Origin: Tumebacillus permanentifrigoris
Lineage (GTDB): Bacteria > Bacillota > Bacilli > Tumebacillales > Tumebacillaceae
DNA: 64,000 bases
Reading direction: 5' to 3'
NCBI RefSeq assembly: GCF_003148565.1
Contig: NZ_QGGL01000005.1
Coordinates: forward strand, 124,001-188,000
Shown here in pieces: positions 1-8,383 of this stretch (position 1 is the stretch's first letter; each line of letters begins with the position of its first letter). The notes under the pieces were generated by a model, which saw only the letters and a list, made by a program, of their open reading frames with translations, made no database searches and was not told the DNA's origin. The translations under genes were made by a program, and so were the position numbers.

Positions 1-325
1 TGAAACCCGAACAGTCAAATCCACTGGGTTTGGTACCGCCCCACACGTAGGGGGTGCCCACATAATGAACGGCAGAATCGGCAACGCGCTTGCCGATTTT
101 TTTATGTTCCGCCTGTGCTTGTTGCAACATCTGGACCGAGCGCGAGGCGAGCAGATGGCGGACAGAAAGTGAGAGTTCAGCCTGCAACTGCTCGTGGCGC
201 ACAGGCTCGACGCTGAGTGTTTTTGGTGCAACGATCTGCTGGTTTTCAGGGTCGGTGGCCCACAGGGAGATCGTGAGGATCAAGATCAGGATTGCAAAGG
301 TCAAAACGGAACGCCTTCGGTACAT
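1..325 (-). CDS. NlpC/P60 family cell-wall endopeptidase, 3' part cut off by the window edge
   Basis: The visible 108 residues begin with a basic, hydrophobic N-terminus (about residues 5-22, a signal peptide or anchor), then a helical linker and the start of an NlpC/P60 domain. The sequence YVGTPYVWGGTKPSGFDCSG near the left edge holds the catalytic Cys of this family, which cleaves stem-peptide bonds in peptidoglycan; the His and third polar residue lie outside the window. The ATG at 325 follows an AAGGGG stretch at a rather long spacing. The gene may act in spore or vegetative wall turnover; the sequence does not say which. Confidence 0.85.
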   Translation of the reverse strand, partial: MYRRRSVLTFAILILILTISLWATDPENQQIVAPKTLSVEPVRHEQLQAELSLSVRHLLASRSVQMLQQAQAEHKKIGKRVADSAVHYVGTPYVWGGTKPSGFDCSGF

Positions 326-355
326 GAGTCTGATAGTCCCCTTCCGTCTGGATAG

Positions 356-410
356 AAAAAGGAAATCACTCTGGTACAGGAGCGCAAAGGGGTGCTCCAG
401 ACTGAGTGAT
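356..410 (-). terminator. Rho-independent terminator of the Lin0512-family gene
   Basis: Nested stem with outer arms ATCACTC (365-371) and GAGTGAT (404-410) and inner arms GGAGC/GCTCC, followed on the minus strand by a T-rich run (A run at 356-360). It lies between the stop at 469 and the NlpC/P60 start. Confidence 0.55.
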
Positions 411-468
411 CTCATCTTTTCCTACTTTACTGTATGGGGCTTGTCCACCGACTCAGAACAGCTAGGAC

Positions 469-825
469 TTAGAAACCGACTTCCACCGCCGCGTTCACGA
501 TGATCACTTCGTCGTTTTTGTCGCCCTTGTCAGGCAGGACGACACCGCTGGAGCAGATCAATCCGCCCGGTACGATCTCCACGCTGACTTGACCGTAGGG
601 GAAGGACTTTTTGACGAGTTCCACGTCCACCTGTTCTGCCGGTACTGGAACGCCCAGTTTGACGCGCACTTTCATATTGTTGATGTCGTTGCCCGGCAAG
701 ATCGAGCGCAGGCCCGGCATCGAATTTTCCTGAATCGCGTCACGGCAGGCACGCACCGCGGCTACGGTCGCATCCTGTCCGTGCAAGTCGACGCCCATCC
801 CTAGTTCGATAAAGATCACAGTCAT
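469..825 (-). CDS. Lin0512 family protein of unknown function
   Basis: 118 residues, the full length of the Lin0512 family (named after a Listeria protein). The start is fixed by GAGGAGGG eight bases upstream. Typical family stretches are seen: an N-terminal ELGMGVDLHGQD segment, a central NDINNMKVRVKLGVP segment and a C-terminal strand with VNAAVEVGF. No signal peptide or membrane segment, so a cytoplasmic protein. The biochemical role is not known. It is divergent from the methyltransferase gene and shares its 145-bp promoter region, including the LexA-like box, so both could respond to the same regulator. Confidence 0.8.
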   Translation of the reverse strand: MTVIFIELGMGVDLHGQDATVAAVRACRDAIQENSMPGLRSILPGNDINNMKVRVKLGVPVPAEQVDVELVKKSFPYGQVSVEIVPGGLICSSGVVLPDKGDKNDEVIIVNAAVEVGF

Positions 826-895
826 TAAAATTTCCCTCCTCTAGTCGAATTATCCATGTACCAGCATACCGAATCTACCTCTTCAGCAACATACA

Positions 896-907
896 GAACA
901 TATGTTC
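896..907. promoter_or_regulatory. LexA (SOS) box-like palindrome GAACATATGTTC
   Basis: A perfect 12-bp palindrome matching the Gram-positive LexA/DinR core GAAC-N4-GTTC. It abuts the -35 hexamer at 908-913 of the methyltransferase promoter, where a bound repressor would block RNA polymerase. Assignment to LexA is inference from the motif. Confidence 0.6.
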
Positions 908-936
908 TTGTCAAAACTCCCTCTGCGCAGTACAAT
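908..936 (+). promoter_or_regulatory. Sigma-A type promoter of the methyltransferase gene
   Basis: -35 TTGTCA (908-913) and -10 TACAAT (931-936) with a 17-bp spacer, 35 bases before the chosen start at 971. Confidence 0.7.
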
Positions 937-970
937 AGACCTACAGAGTCTGAAAGGAGTGAAGGTTTCA

Positions 971-1729
971 ATGGCAACTCCCGCATATCATTCCCAATCT
1001 GCAGTTCGCAACGCGCGTCCGCTTGCCCAAGCGGCGCAGCTCGACTTGCTGTCAACAGCATGGAGCACTCCCCATTTCGAGCGTGAGGAGCCGGGAACCT
1101 TCGCCCTTTCCTTCTCTCCTCTGCTCGTCCGCAAGTTGATTCAATCCTATTCGCGACCGGGCGATACGGTGCTCGATTGCTTCCTCGGTTCTGGCACCAC
1201 CTATGCCGAAGCGCTCTGGATGGGCCGTCGCGCGATTGGCGTCGACTGCAACCCTGCGCTGATCGCGGATCTTCGCGACCGTCTCGGCCACGCCCCTGAC
1301 ACTTTGCATTGCGAGGACGCCCGCCATCTCACCGATCTGCTCGGTTCCGAATCGGTAGATCTCGTCGTCACCCAACCTCCATACGGTCATACACACGCCT
1401 TTTCGAAAAACCTCCCCGCCGACCTCTCTCTGCTCTCCTCGCGCGACTTTCTCGCCGCGATTGAAGGGGTCGCCGCCGAACTCTACACGGTGCTCAAACC
1501 AGATGGATACTGCGTCATCCTCATCGGAGACATCAAGGATCGTGGGCGCACGATGCCACTCGGGTTCCAACTCGTGCATCGCTTCCTGTCCCGTGGATTC
1601 TCTGTCGTCAACCTATACGACGCTCGTACACCCGTATCACAACTGCCTGCCCCCCTGCACGCGGGCGAGTATCTGATGATTTTTCAGAAGAAACAAAAAG
1701 CGCCGAAGCGCCCTGCGAAGACCTACTAA
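971..1729 (+). CDS. N4/N6-type SAM-dependent methyltransferase (DNA or RNA)
   Basis: 252 residues from the ATG at 971, chosen because AAAGGAG lies 11 bases upstream; an upstream in-frame ATG at 902 falls inside the promoter. Motif order is X (FSPLLVRKLI), then SAM-binding motif I (DCFLGSGTT, about residues 69-77), then catalytic motif IV in the form TQPPYG (about 134-139) instead of the usual DPPY. This is the Rossmann fold of exocyclic-amine methyltransferases. There is no THUMP domain, no obvious target recognition domain and no nuclease neighbour, so an orphan enzyme; a tRNA or rRNA guanine substrate is as possible as DNA. The promoter carries a LexA-like box, hinting at damage control. 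It converges on nth with a 4-bp overlap. Confidence 0.75.
   Translation: MATPAYHSQSAVRNARPLAQAAQLDLLSTAWSTPHFEREEPGTFALSFSPLLVRKLIQSYSRPGDTVLDCFLGSGTTYAEALWMGRRAIGVDCNPALIADLRDRLGHAPDTLHCEDARHLTDLLGSESVDLVVTQPPYGHTHAFSKNLPADLSLLSSRDFLAAIEGVAAELYTVLKPDGYCVILIGDIKDRGRTMPLGFQLVHRFLSRGFSVVNLYDARTPVSQLPAPLHAGEYLMIFQKKQKAPKRPAKTY
1695..1711 (-). terminator. Terminator of nth embedded in the end of the methyltransferase gene
   Basis: On the minus strand GCGC-TTCG-GCGC followed by TTTTT: a compact UUCG-loop hairpin that lies within the last codons of the convergent gene. A further 9-bp inverted repeat (GCGAAGACC/GGTCTTCGC) spans both stop codons just before it. Confidence 0.6.
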
Positions 1730-2394
1730 CTGGTCTTCGCTTGGCGAGGCTTCGACGCCACCTTATCGTCTTTTTTGTACTGGCTACAAATCTCTTGCAG
1801 GGGGCACAGTCCACACTTCGGACTGCGCGCCACGCAAACGCGCCGACCGTGCAGGATCAACGCGTGGTGCGTGAACGTCCAGTGTTCCTGCGGCAGTTTG
1901 CGCATCAGGTCTTTCTCCGTCTCCAGCACATGGGTCGCTTTCGTCAAGCCGAGGCGGTGTGACAAGCGATCAACGTGTGTATCTACTGCGATCGCCGGCA
2001 CGCCAAACGCGGTGCTCAGCACCACATTGGCCGTCTTGCGCCCAACGCCAGGTAAACTGACGAGGTAGTCGTAGTCGTTTGGCACTTCTCCAGCCTTCTC
2101 CTCCGCCAATCTCCTGCTTGTCTCCACGATGTTCTTCGCTTTGTTCCTGAACAGACCGATCCGACGGATCGCGTCCTCCATCTCCTCTTGCGTTGCCCCC
2201 GCCATCCTTTCAGGAGTCGGGTATTTTTCAAACAGACTAGGTGTCACTTCATTCACCAATTTATCCGTGCATTGGGCGGACAGAACCACCGCGATCAAGA
2301 GTTCGAATGGATTGCGATGGATCAGTTCGCAGGTCGCATCTGGGTACAGGTGTTGCAAATGTTCGATCAAGACGGGAATCTCTGCTTTTTTCAT
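1726..2394 (-). CDS. nth: Endonuclease III (DNA glycosylase/AP lyase)
   Basis: 222 residues, full family length. Helix-hairpin-helix LPGVGRKTA carries the catalytic Lys120, the VDTHVDR segment carries Asp138, and Cys187, 194, 197 and 203 form the C-x6-C-x2-C-x5-C motif of the [4Fe-4S] cluster. It removes oxidised pyrimidines and nicks the AP site in base excision repair. Its ATG overlaps the TGA of the upstream DMT transporter gene (ATGA), so the two are translationally coupled. The last four bases overlap the convergent methyltransferase gene. Confidence 0.97.
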   Translation of the reverse strand: MKKAEIPVLIEHLQHLYPDATCELIHRNPFELLIAVVLSAQCTDKLVNEVTPSLFEKYPTPERMAGATQEEMEDAIRRIGLFRNKAKNIVETSRRLAEEKAGEVPNDYDYLVSLPGVGRKTANVVLSTAFGVPAIAVDTHVDRLSHRLGLTKATHVLETEKDLMRKLPQEHWTFTHHALILHGRRVCVARSPKCGLCPLQEICSQYKKDDKVASKPRQAKTS

Positions 2395-3293
2395 GCTGTT
2401 CGTTTACTCCTACCTTCCAACTGTTTCTGTTCACGAGCGAGTACAACCAGCAACGCACCGAGCAACACCGCGCCTCCACCAAACCATTGGGCCACGGTAA
2501 GCGAGTCGTCGAACAACAGCGCAGATGCGGTGATCGTCACCAGCGGCTCGACCATGCTCAAGATCGAGGCTCTTGTTGATCCGATGATGCGCAACCCGTA
2601 GAAGAACGTACTCATCGCAATCATCGTCGGGAACAGGATGATCCCACCGATCGCAAGCCACGCCTTTGAGCCAAAATCAAACTGCAATTGATGCATGCCG
2701 AGCGAGATCACCGCGAACGAAATCGCAGCAAACAGCGTGATGAATGCGCTCGTCACCACAAGTGGGACGCTTTTGACGACGCGGTTGCTCAGCACGATGT
2801 AGAACGAGTAGACCAGCGCGGCAACAATGGCCAGCAGCACACCGAGCGGGCTCACGTTGTCAAACGATGTGCCTAACACCAGCACAAGACCCAGCAGCGC
2901 CAACCCGATCGAGAGCAGGATGCGCCGGGTCAGCCGTTCCTTGTCGATCAAGGCGGACAGCAGGGCGACGAACACCGGGTAGCTGTACAGGATCAGGGCA
3001 GCAAGCGATGGCGAGATGTATTGCACCGCAGTGAAAAACGTATACGACATCACCGTGTAGAACACACCCCCGAGGACGAATAACGAGAGAACCTGCCGGA
3101 GCGTGATCTGCAACTGCACACGCTTGCCCAAGATGTAGAGAAAGAAAAGCACCGCAGCCAGCGCAAAACGGATCGTCAACAGTCCGAGGACTGTCGCTCC
3201 GTCCTGGTACGCATAGACGGCGAAGATGGACATCACGCCATAACAAGCGGCGGAGAGGAGGACCAGTAGGACGCCTAGAGAGGATCGATTCAA
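2391..3293 (-). CDS. DMT superfamily (EamA) transporter
   Basis: 300 residues with about ten hydrophobic segments in two EamA repeats, the usual length for drug/metabolite transporters. The TTG at 3293 is chosen since AAGGTGG lies eight bases upstream and the first membrane helix begins straight after; an in-frame ATG at 3329 would add 12 residues but has no ribosome site. Integral membrane exporter or importer of small metabolites; the substrate cannot be read from sequence. It is upstream of and overlaps nth by four bases. Confidence 0.85.
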   Translation of the reverse strand: MNRSSLGVLLVLLSAACYGVMSIFAVYAYQDGATVLGLLTIRFALAAVLFFLYILGKRVQLQITLRQVLSLFVLGGVFYTVMSYTFFTAVQYISPSLAALILYSYPVFVALLSALIDKERLTRRILLSIGLALLGLVLVLGTSFDNVSPLGVLLAIVAALVYSFYIVLSNRVVKSVPLVVTSAFITLFAAISFAVISLGMHQLQFDFGSKAWLAIGGIILFPTMIAMSTFFYGLRIIGSTRASILSMVEPLVTITASALLFDDSLTVAQWFGGGAVLLGALLVVLAREQKQLEGRSKRTA

Positions 3294-3345
3294 GAGTGTT
3301 TCCACCTTCGGACTATAGAGTAGCTTCATTGTAGTACATCGAATC

Positions 3346-3383
3346 GAAAAAAGGCAGACCCCATCCGTTGGATGAAGTCTGCC
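3346..3383 (-). terminator. Terminator downstream of glutamate synthase gene
   Basis: Arms GGCAGAC (3353-3359) and GTCTGCC (3377-3383) with an inner CATCC/GGATG stem, followed on the minus strand by a six-T run. It separates gltB from the DMT-nth pair. Confidence 0.8.
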
Positions 3384-3404
3384 ATCGTCGAGAACTCCTC
3401 CAGT

Positions 3405-3435
3405 GAGAGACTTCCTTTTACTGAGGAAGTCTCTC
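3405..3435. repeat. Perfect 11-bp inverted repeat between gltB and its terminator
   Basis: GAGAGACTTCC (3405-3415) and GGAAGTCTCTC (3425-3435) with a nine-base loop. It has no T run, so it is not itself an intrinsic terminator; it could stabilise the gltB mRNA 3' end. Confidence 0.6.
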
Positions 3436-3509
3436 GTCGAACAAATGAGATAGTCTCGCGTCAAATAACTTCTCGTTCATGTTCACAGTCATGTGCATGT
3501 TTACGCTTC

Positions 3510-6500
3510 TTACTCTGTTGCGATATCCTGATCGGTTTGCAGATGCCCCGGTTTGATCATGACGAAGTTCTGTGCCGGACTGATCAACAGGTCTTCGATA
3601 ATGGCCGCTTCCTCCGTTTGACCGGAGCGCAGCAGTTCGGACTTGTAGATGGTCAACAGTTCTTCTACATCACGGATGCCCGCTCGGTCGAGCGGAACGA
3701 GCGACACTTTCGCCCCTTTGGCGATGCGGCGGCGCAAGGCTTGCTGGGTCAGACCAAGTTCCGGTTGCAAGCGGAGATAGACTGCACCACCTGTCATGCC
3801 AGAGCAGATCCACGGACCTGGATCGCCCATCACGAGCGCACGACCGTTGGTCATGTACTCGAACGCGAAGCCTTTGATCTGTGAACGCGCGCCCAACATC
3901 CCGTACTCATCGTGGAGCGGTTCGGTCATGCGCTGGCCGAAGATCATATCCGCCCCTGACAAGCGAATCCCTGCACGGGAGTCAGCAACGCCTTGGACGA
4001 TGAACAGACCGCGTTGCGCGCCATACCCGAGGCCTTTACCGGCAGAACCGTTGAGACGCTCGCCGTTTTTGTTCAAACCTTTCAACACGATCACTTTCCC
4101 GCCATACGAGGTCTTGCCGAGACCATCCTGTGCCCCACCTTGTACGCGGAAGTGTACACCGGTCGTGTTGTACGCAGCAAAGCCGTTGCCAGCGATTGTG
4201 CCGTCGTCCAGACGGACCGACGCTTTCTGGAACTGTTCGCCCTTGAAGCGATGGCGGGTCAGATTGCCCGACAGGTGACTGCCCAGCACACGGTCGCTGG
4301 TGATCGCGCCTTCGACGTTGCGCGAAACGATCCCGCCGCCTGCTGCCATCTCCGTCACGGCTTCCATCGACATGCGCTCTGTCAACGAGTTTACACCAAC
4401 GCTGGAGAGACGCACGGCCGGAACTTGCACGGTTGACTCGATCACGCACGGTTTCAACAACCCGCTCAGGTCGAGTCGGGTGTTCAACTTGACTTGCTCC
4501 AGCAGGTCTGCACGCCCGACAAGATCTTGGGTGCGAGTTGCACCGAGCTTCGCCGTCCACTGCTTCAATTCGTGTCCAATTCCGGAGAAGAACCGTTCCA
4601 GACGATCAATCGACTGGTCGAGTTCACGCGGGACGAACATTTTGAGCCCTTTTTCCTTCGCTTCCTCCACCGAATCCATCTGGGTCGCGATCCCAACGTG
4701 ACACGTGTCCTTGTGACAGCCACGGCAAGCGGTACAGCCGACGGCAACCATCGCAAGTGTCCCGAAGCCGATCCGGTTGGCACCGAGCAGGATCATCTTC
4801 ATCGCATCGAGACCATTTTTGATCCCGCCGTCCGCCCAGAGTTCCACGAGATGTCGGAGACCGGAGGCAACCAGTTCTTCATGCGCGATCTTCACACCAA
4901 TTTCCGTCGGCAAGCCGACATGGCGCAACGCATGGGCACGAGCAGCCCCTGTGCCGCCATCATAGCCACTGACCGTGATCACATCTGCGCCTGCTTTGGC
5001 GACGCCGACAGCGATCGTGCCGATGCCCGGCACGACCGGGACTTTTACCGCAACGCGGGCGTTCGGGTTGGCAATCTTCAACTCGTCGATCATCTGCGCC
5101 AAGTCTTCAATGGAATAGATATCGTGGTTGTTCGATGGCGAGATCAGGTCGGTGCCTGGTTGGGCGTTCCGTGCCGCTGCTACTTTGGTTGAAACCTTCG
5201 TGCCCGGCAGATGACCGCCTTCGCCAGGTTTTGCCCCTTGGCCGATCTTGATCTCCAGCAAGTTCGCGGAGTTCAGCAACTCGATGTTGACCCCGAAGCG
5301 ACCGGACGCGATCTGCATCCCCCGATGATTCGGGTACTTGCCGATCATGTCCTTGATCTCGCCACCTTCACCATTGAGTGAAATCATGTCGAGACGATAG
5401 GCGGCTTCTGCATAGGCTCGGAAGGCCGTCTCGTTTTGTGACCCGAACGACATGCTAGAAATCAGGAACGGTAGCGAGTGCTGACCAACGGAGACGTCAA
5501 CTTTCTCCAGCGCTGGACGAAGGCTCTCCTCCACCACTTTCGGTGCGAGCAGATGACGCAGACTGATCGGGTTTTTCGCCTCCAGCTCTTGTACTTTCTC
5601 CGTATATTCCTCATACGGTTTGGAGCCTTGGGCAACGTCGCTGACCAGTTTCCACAGACGCGGGTACACATGATAGCCCCGCGCCACGCGGGCTTTTTCC
5701 GGCGATTGGATCAGCGCTTCACGATCAACCGCGTCCTTCTCCAAATCGGTGAACGACAGCCCACCTTGATCGGAACCATAGAAGTTCGGTGTGCCGAAGT
5801 GCGCCGCCAACTCTGGATGGAACCCAATCGAGGAGAACAGTCGGTCATAGCCACGCAACTCATGGATACCGAGTGTGGAGATCACCTTCTCCAGACCTTT
5901 TTGCAAAGCATCGTAGAGGTTTTTGATCATCGCAAGCGGTTCGGTGTGCGACGCGAGTTCCCACAGCAGATACGGGTTGACCGAATCTGCGCCAAGACCG
6001 ATGGCGATCACGATGTCATGCAAGTTGCGCAGACCCGCCGAACGGAGCACGAGCGAGACGCGGCGGCGGAGGTTGTCGGCCTTTTTTGCCACCGGGTAGT
6101 TTTTCAGCGCGAGATGCACAGCAGAGGTGATCAGATGCGGGTCGAGGTAACCCGCCCCATGACGGAACGTGAAGCGGTCATCCAGCACCAGTACATGCGC
6201 CCCTCCAACTACCGCTTCAACTGCCTCTTGGGTCAGTCGTTGGAGCGCTTCCGGCACGTTCTCACCATGTTCACGGTTGATGTTCAACACGGCGACCGCA
6301 TGTTGCACATCTTCAAACTCGCGCAACAAGTCTTCGAAGAGATAGGTGCCGAGCTTGTGTGCCAGCGGGCGGTACAGATCCCGAGAAAGCGGCGCGGTAC
6401 GACGGTGCCCACCCAGCAGAAGCGGTGTCTGCAATTCAACACGGCGGTAGACGATGCCTTGGTGACCCAGCAACGACGGGCGCGGGCCAACTACGACACG

Positions 6501-8090
6501 GGTCGAGAAGTGTTCGATCTCACGCTCACGGTCGATCGCCGGGTTGGTGACGACGGCAACGCTCTCTTTGAAATAATCGGCCAAATTCTGACGTTCAGAA
6601 CTCAGAATGGCCAGCGGGCCATCGTAGCCGAGTGAGCGGATCGGTTCCATCCCCGTGCTGGACTGATGGTCAACCAGATCGAGATGTTCCGCTTCCCAGC
6701 CAAACGCCGCCAACAAACGCTCGCGTTCCTCTGGTGACTCTTGCTTGGCAACTTCCACTGTCAATTCGCCGTTCATGAACTCTGCGCGCGGTGCACCAAA
6801 CTTGATGGAGCGGCGGAAGTTGGCGAACGAGTAACGCTTGCTGGCACGTTGCAAGATCTCCACCTGCAGTTCGTGGTACGGCAATTCCAGCGCGCCTTGC
6901 TCGGTCAGTTTGATCCCGATCTTCTCACCCGGTGCGAGTGGACGCGGTTCCGCGATCATCTCACGCAGCGGCACCACGCCTTGTTCTGAGGAGAACCACG
7001 TCGACGTCTCTGTCTGCATGCGCCACAATGGGCGCAAACCAAGTGCATCGACGCCGAACAGACACTCCCGACCATAGCGAGATACGATGCCTGCCGGACC
7101 CTGGGCGAACGGACCCCATGCGGAACGGTAGAACATGTAGAGGTCTTGTAGATCGCTATTGAAATTCTTGATCTCGTTGACGATCGGCGGGAAGATCATC
7201 TCCATCGCCTCAAACAGCGAGAAGCCATACTCTGCGATCAGCCCTTCAATCGTGCGGTTCATATCCTGTGAGTCAGAGCCGCCCTCCACGAGTTGAATGC
7301 CGAGCATCTCGGCTTCCTCGCGCAGTCGCTTGATCGTATTGATCTCCCCGTTATGACCGAGCAACGAGAACGGTTGCACGCGCTCAAACACGGTGGAGGT
7401 ATTGGTCGAATAGCGGTTATGGCCCACCGTCGCTGCCGAACGCAGCTCCGGATTTTGCAGGTCTGGGTAATAGTTCAGCAAGCACTCCGCCGAACCGCGC
7501 ACTTTGTAGACCACGCTGTAGGGACTCAGCGAACAGACGTGAATCGGCGTGCTTGCTTCAATTGCACAGGTCAGACGGAACAGCAACGCCTCATACGCCG
7601 CTCCAACTGGTGCTGGTGATTCCGCTTGCTCGTCGGCGCGAAACGCCAGCTGCCAGAACAAAGGCTCCTCTTGGCGCCCCTTCGGCCCAAGCGCTTGCGT
7701 GTTCACCGCATCGGTTTGCTCCAACAGGATGGCGAGACCATTGTCCGCAAACTTGCGGCGGACGTCCTCCATCCAGCCTTGCATGATATGTTCATCGGTC
7801 TTAGGAACAAATAGATGCGCCACGCCGAATTGCTCGTGGTCAGCCCATACTCCTGGAAGACCGTTTTTCATCAGTTTTTTTGTCCACAGTTTACGAGGCA
7901 CATCAATCAGAATCCCCGTACCGTCCCCTTCACCATCAATGAATCCAGCTCGATGATTCATTTGAATGAGTGCTTCTAGGATGCGCTGTACGTTTTCATG
8001 GGTCGGCTGGCCGCTCGTTTCGACTGCAGCAACAATCCCACAAGCATCGTGTTCCTCCACGAGTTTTTTGCCTAGGTTGTTGTTGGCCAT
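3510..8090 (-). CDS. gltB: Glutamate synthase (NADPH) large subunit
   Basis: 1526 residues, as in bacillar large subunits (called gltA in Bacillus subtilis). The N-terminal class II glutaminase begins with HDACGIVA, where Cys17 becomes the N-terminal nucleophile after propeptide removal. A central domain, the FMN-binding synthase domain (segments such as SYGAGAMSFGS-like SMSFGSQNETAF and KPGEGGHLPG) and the 3Fe-4S cysteines in CTACRGCHKDTC follow, then the GXG beta-helix C-terminus. It converts glutamine plus 2-oxoglutarate to two glutamates. The small subunit gene is not adjacent: both neighbours are unrelated, so gltD must lie elsewhere. Strong start with GGAGGTGG and a consensus promoter. 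Confidence 0.98.
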   Translation of the reverse strand: MANNNLGKKLVEEHDACGIVAAVETSGQPTHENVQRILEALIQMNHRAGFIDGEGDGTGILIDVPRKLWTKKLMKNGLPGVWADHEQFGVAHLFVPKTDEHIMQGWMEDVRRKFADNGLAILLEQTDAVNTQALGPKGRQEEPLFWQLAFRADEQAESPAPVGAAYEALLFRLTCAIEASTPIHVCSLSPYSVVYKVRGSAECLLNYYPDLQNPELRSAATVGHNRYSTNTSTVFERVQPFSLLGHNGEINTIKRLREEAEMLGIQLVEGGSDSQDMNRTIEGLIAEYGFSLFEAMEMIFPPIVNEIKNFNSDLQDLYMFYRSAWGPFAQGPAGIVSRYGRECLFGVDALGLRPLWRMQTETSTWFSSEQGVVPLREMIAEPRPLAPGEKIGIKLTEQGALELPYHELQVEILQRASKRYSFANFRRSIKFGAPRAEFMNGELTVEVAKQESPEERERLLAAFGWEAEHLDLVDHQSSTGMEPIRSLGYDGPLAILSSERQNLADYFKESVAVVTNPAIDREREIEHFSTRVVVGPRPSLLGHQGIVYRRVELQTPLLLGGHRRTAPLSRDLYRPLAHKLGTYLFEDLLREFEDVQHAVAVLNINREHGENVPEALQRLTQEAVEAVVGGAHVLVLDDRFTFRHGAGYLDPHLITSAVHLALKNYPVAKKADNLRRRVSLVLRSAGLRNLHDIVIAIGLGADSVNPYLLWELASHTEPLAMIKNLYDALQKGLEKVISTLGIHELRGYDRLFSSIGFHPELAAHFGTPNFYGSDQGGLSFTDLEKDAVDREALIQSPEKARVARGYHVYPRLWKLVSDVAQGSKPYEEYTEKVQELEAKNPISLRHLLAPKVVEESLRPALEKVDVSVGQHSLPFLISSMSFGSQNETAFRAYAEAAYRLDMISLNGEGGEIKDMIGKYPNHRGMQIASGRFGVNIELLNSANLLEIKIGQGAKPGEGGHLPGTKVSTKVAAARNAQPGTDLISPSNNHDIYSIEDLAQMIDELKIANPNARVAVKVPVVPGIGTIAVGVAKAGADVITVSGYDGGTGAARAHALRHVGLPTEIGVKIAHEELVASGLRHLVELWADGGIKNGLDAMKMILLGANRIGFGTLAMVAVGCTACRGCHKDTCHVGIATQMDSVEEAKEKGLKMFVPRELDQSIDRLERFFSGIGHELKQWTAKLGATRTQDLVGRADLLEQVKLNTRLDLSGLLKPCVIESTVQVPAVRLSSVGVNSLTERMSMEAVTEMAAGGGIVSRNVEGAITSDRVLGSHLSGNLTRHRFKGEQFQKASVRLDDGTIAGNGFAAYNTTGVHFRVQGGAQDGLGKTSYGGKVIVLKGLNKNGERLNGSAGKGLGYGAQRGLFIVQGVADSRAGIRLSGADMIFGQRMTEPLHDEYGMLGARSQIKGFAFEYMTNGRALVMGDPGPWICSGMTGGAVYLRLQPELGLTQQALRRRIAKGAKVSLVPLDRAGIRDVEELLTIYKSELLRSGQTEEAAIIEDLLISPAQNFVMIKPGHLQTDQDIATE

Positions 8091-8128
8091 TGGTCACTCC
8101 ACCTCCATCATTCGTTTCGATATATCAG

Positions 8129-8157
8129 ATTATAAACAATTTCGGATATAAATACAA
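8129..8157 (-). promoter_or_regulatory. Sigma-A promoter of gltB
   Basis: On the minus strand TTGTAT (8152-8157), 17-bp spacer, TATAAT (8129-8134), about 40 bases before the start codon. Confidence 0.8.
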
Positions 8158-8338
8158 AGGTCTGTCCGCCTCTGACACAATATTTTCGAAGCCATACTCA
8201 TAGTTATTTTCGATGAAAGCCCTTTCACGCCTAGATTGTGCAATAAATAATATGAGATTGGACTTCGCAAGAAAAGTCCATACGAAAATGTATAGGATTC
8301 CAATACACCATATATGAATCATTCATTCACCTTGCCAC
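8158..8338. promoter_or_regulatory. AT-rich region upstream of gltB with a repeated TATTTTCGA element
   Basis: No convincing gene: a possible 65-codon frame here has no ribosome site and lies across the regulatory region. TATTTTCGA occurs at 8181-8189 and again at 8205-8213, 24 bp apart, close to two helical turns and just upstream of the -35. This is the position of activator sites for LysR-type regulators such as GltC; identity of the protein is not shown. Confidence 0.4.
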
Positions 8339-8366
8339 AAAAAAAGGCCGCGCTCTCGGCACGGCC
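8339..8366 (-). terminator. Terminator of the MmgE/PrpD-like gene
   Basis: Stem GGCCG (8346-8350)/CGGCC (8362-8366) followed on the minus strand by seven T. Confidence 0.8.
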
Positions 8367-8383
8367 TCTCCCTCCTGCTTTCG

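Noticed and set aside
3405-3435. 11-bp inverted repeat as a second intrinsic terminator
   Set aside because: No T run on either strand; listed only as an inverted repeat.
8125-8322. 65-codon minus-strand frame upstream of gltB
   Set aside because: Overlaps the gltB promoter and the repeated TATTTTCGA elements, has no ribosome site and an unusual composition; treated as regulatory DNA.
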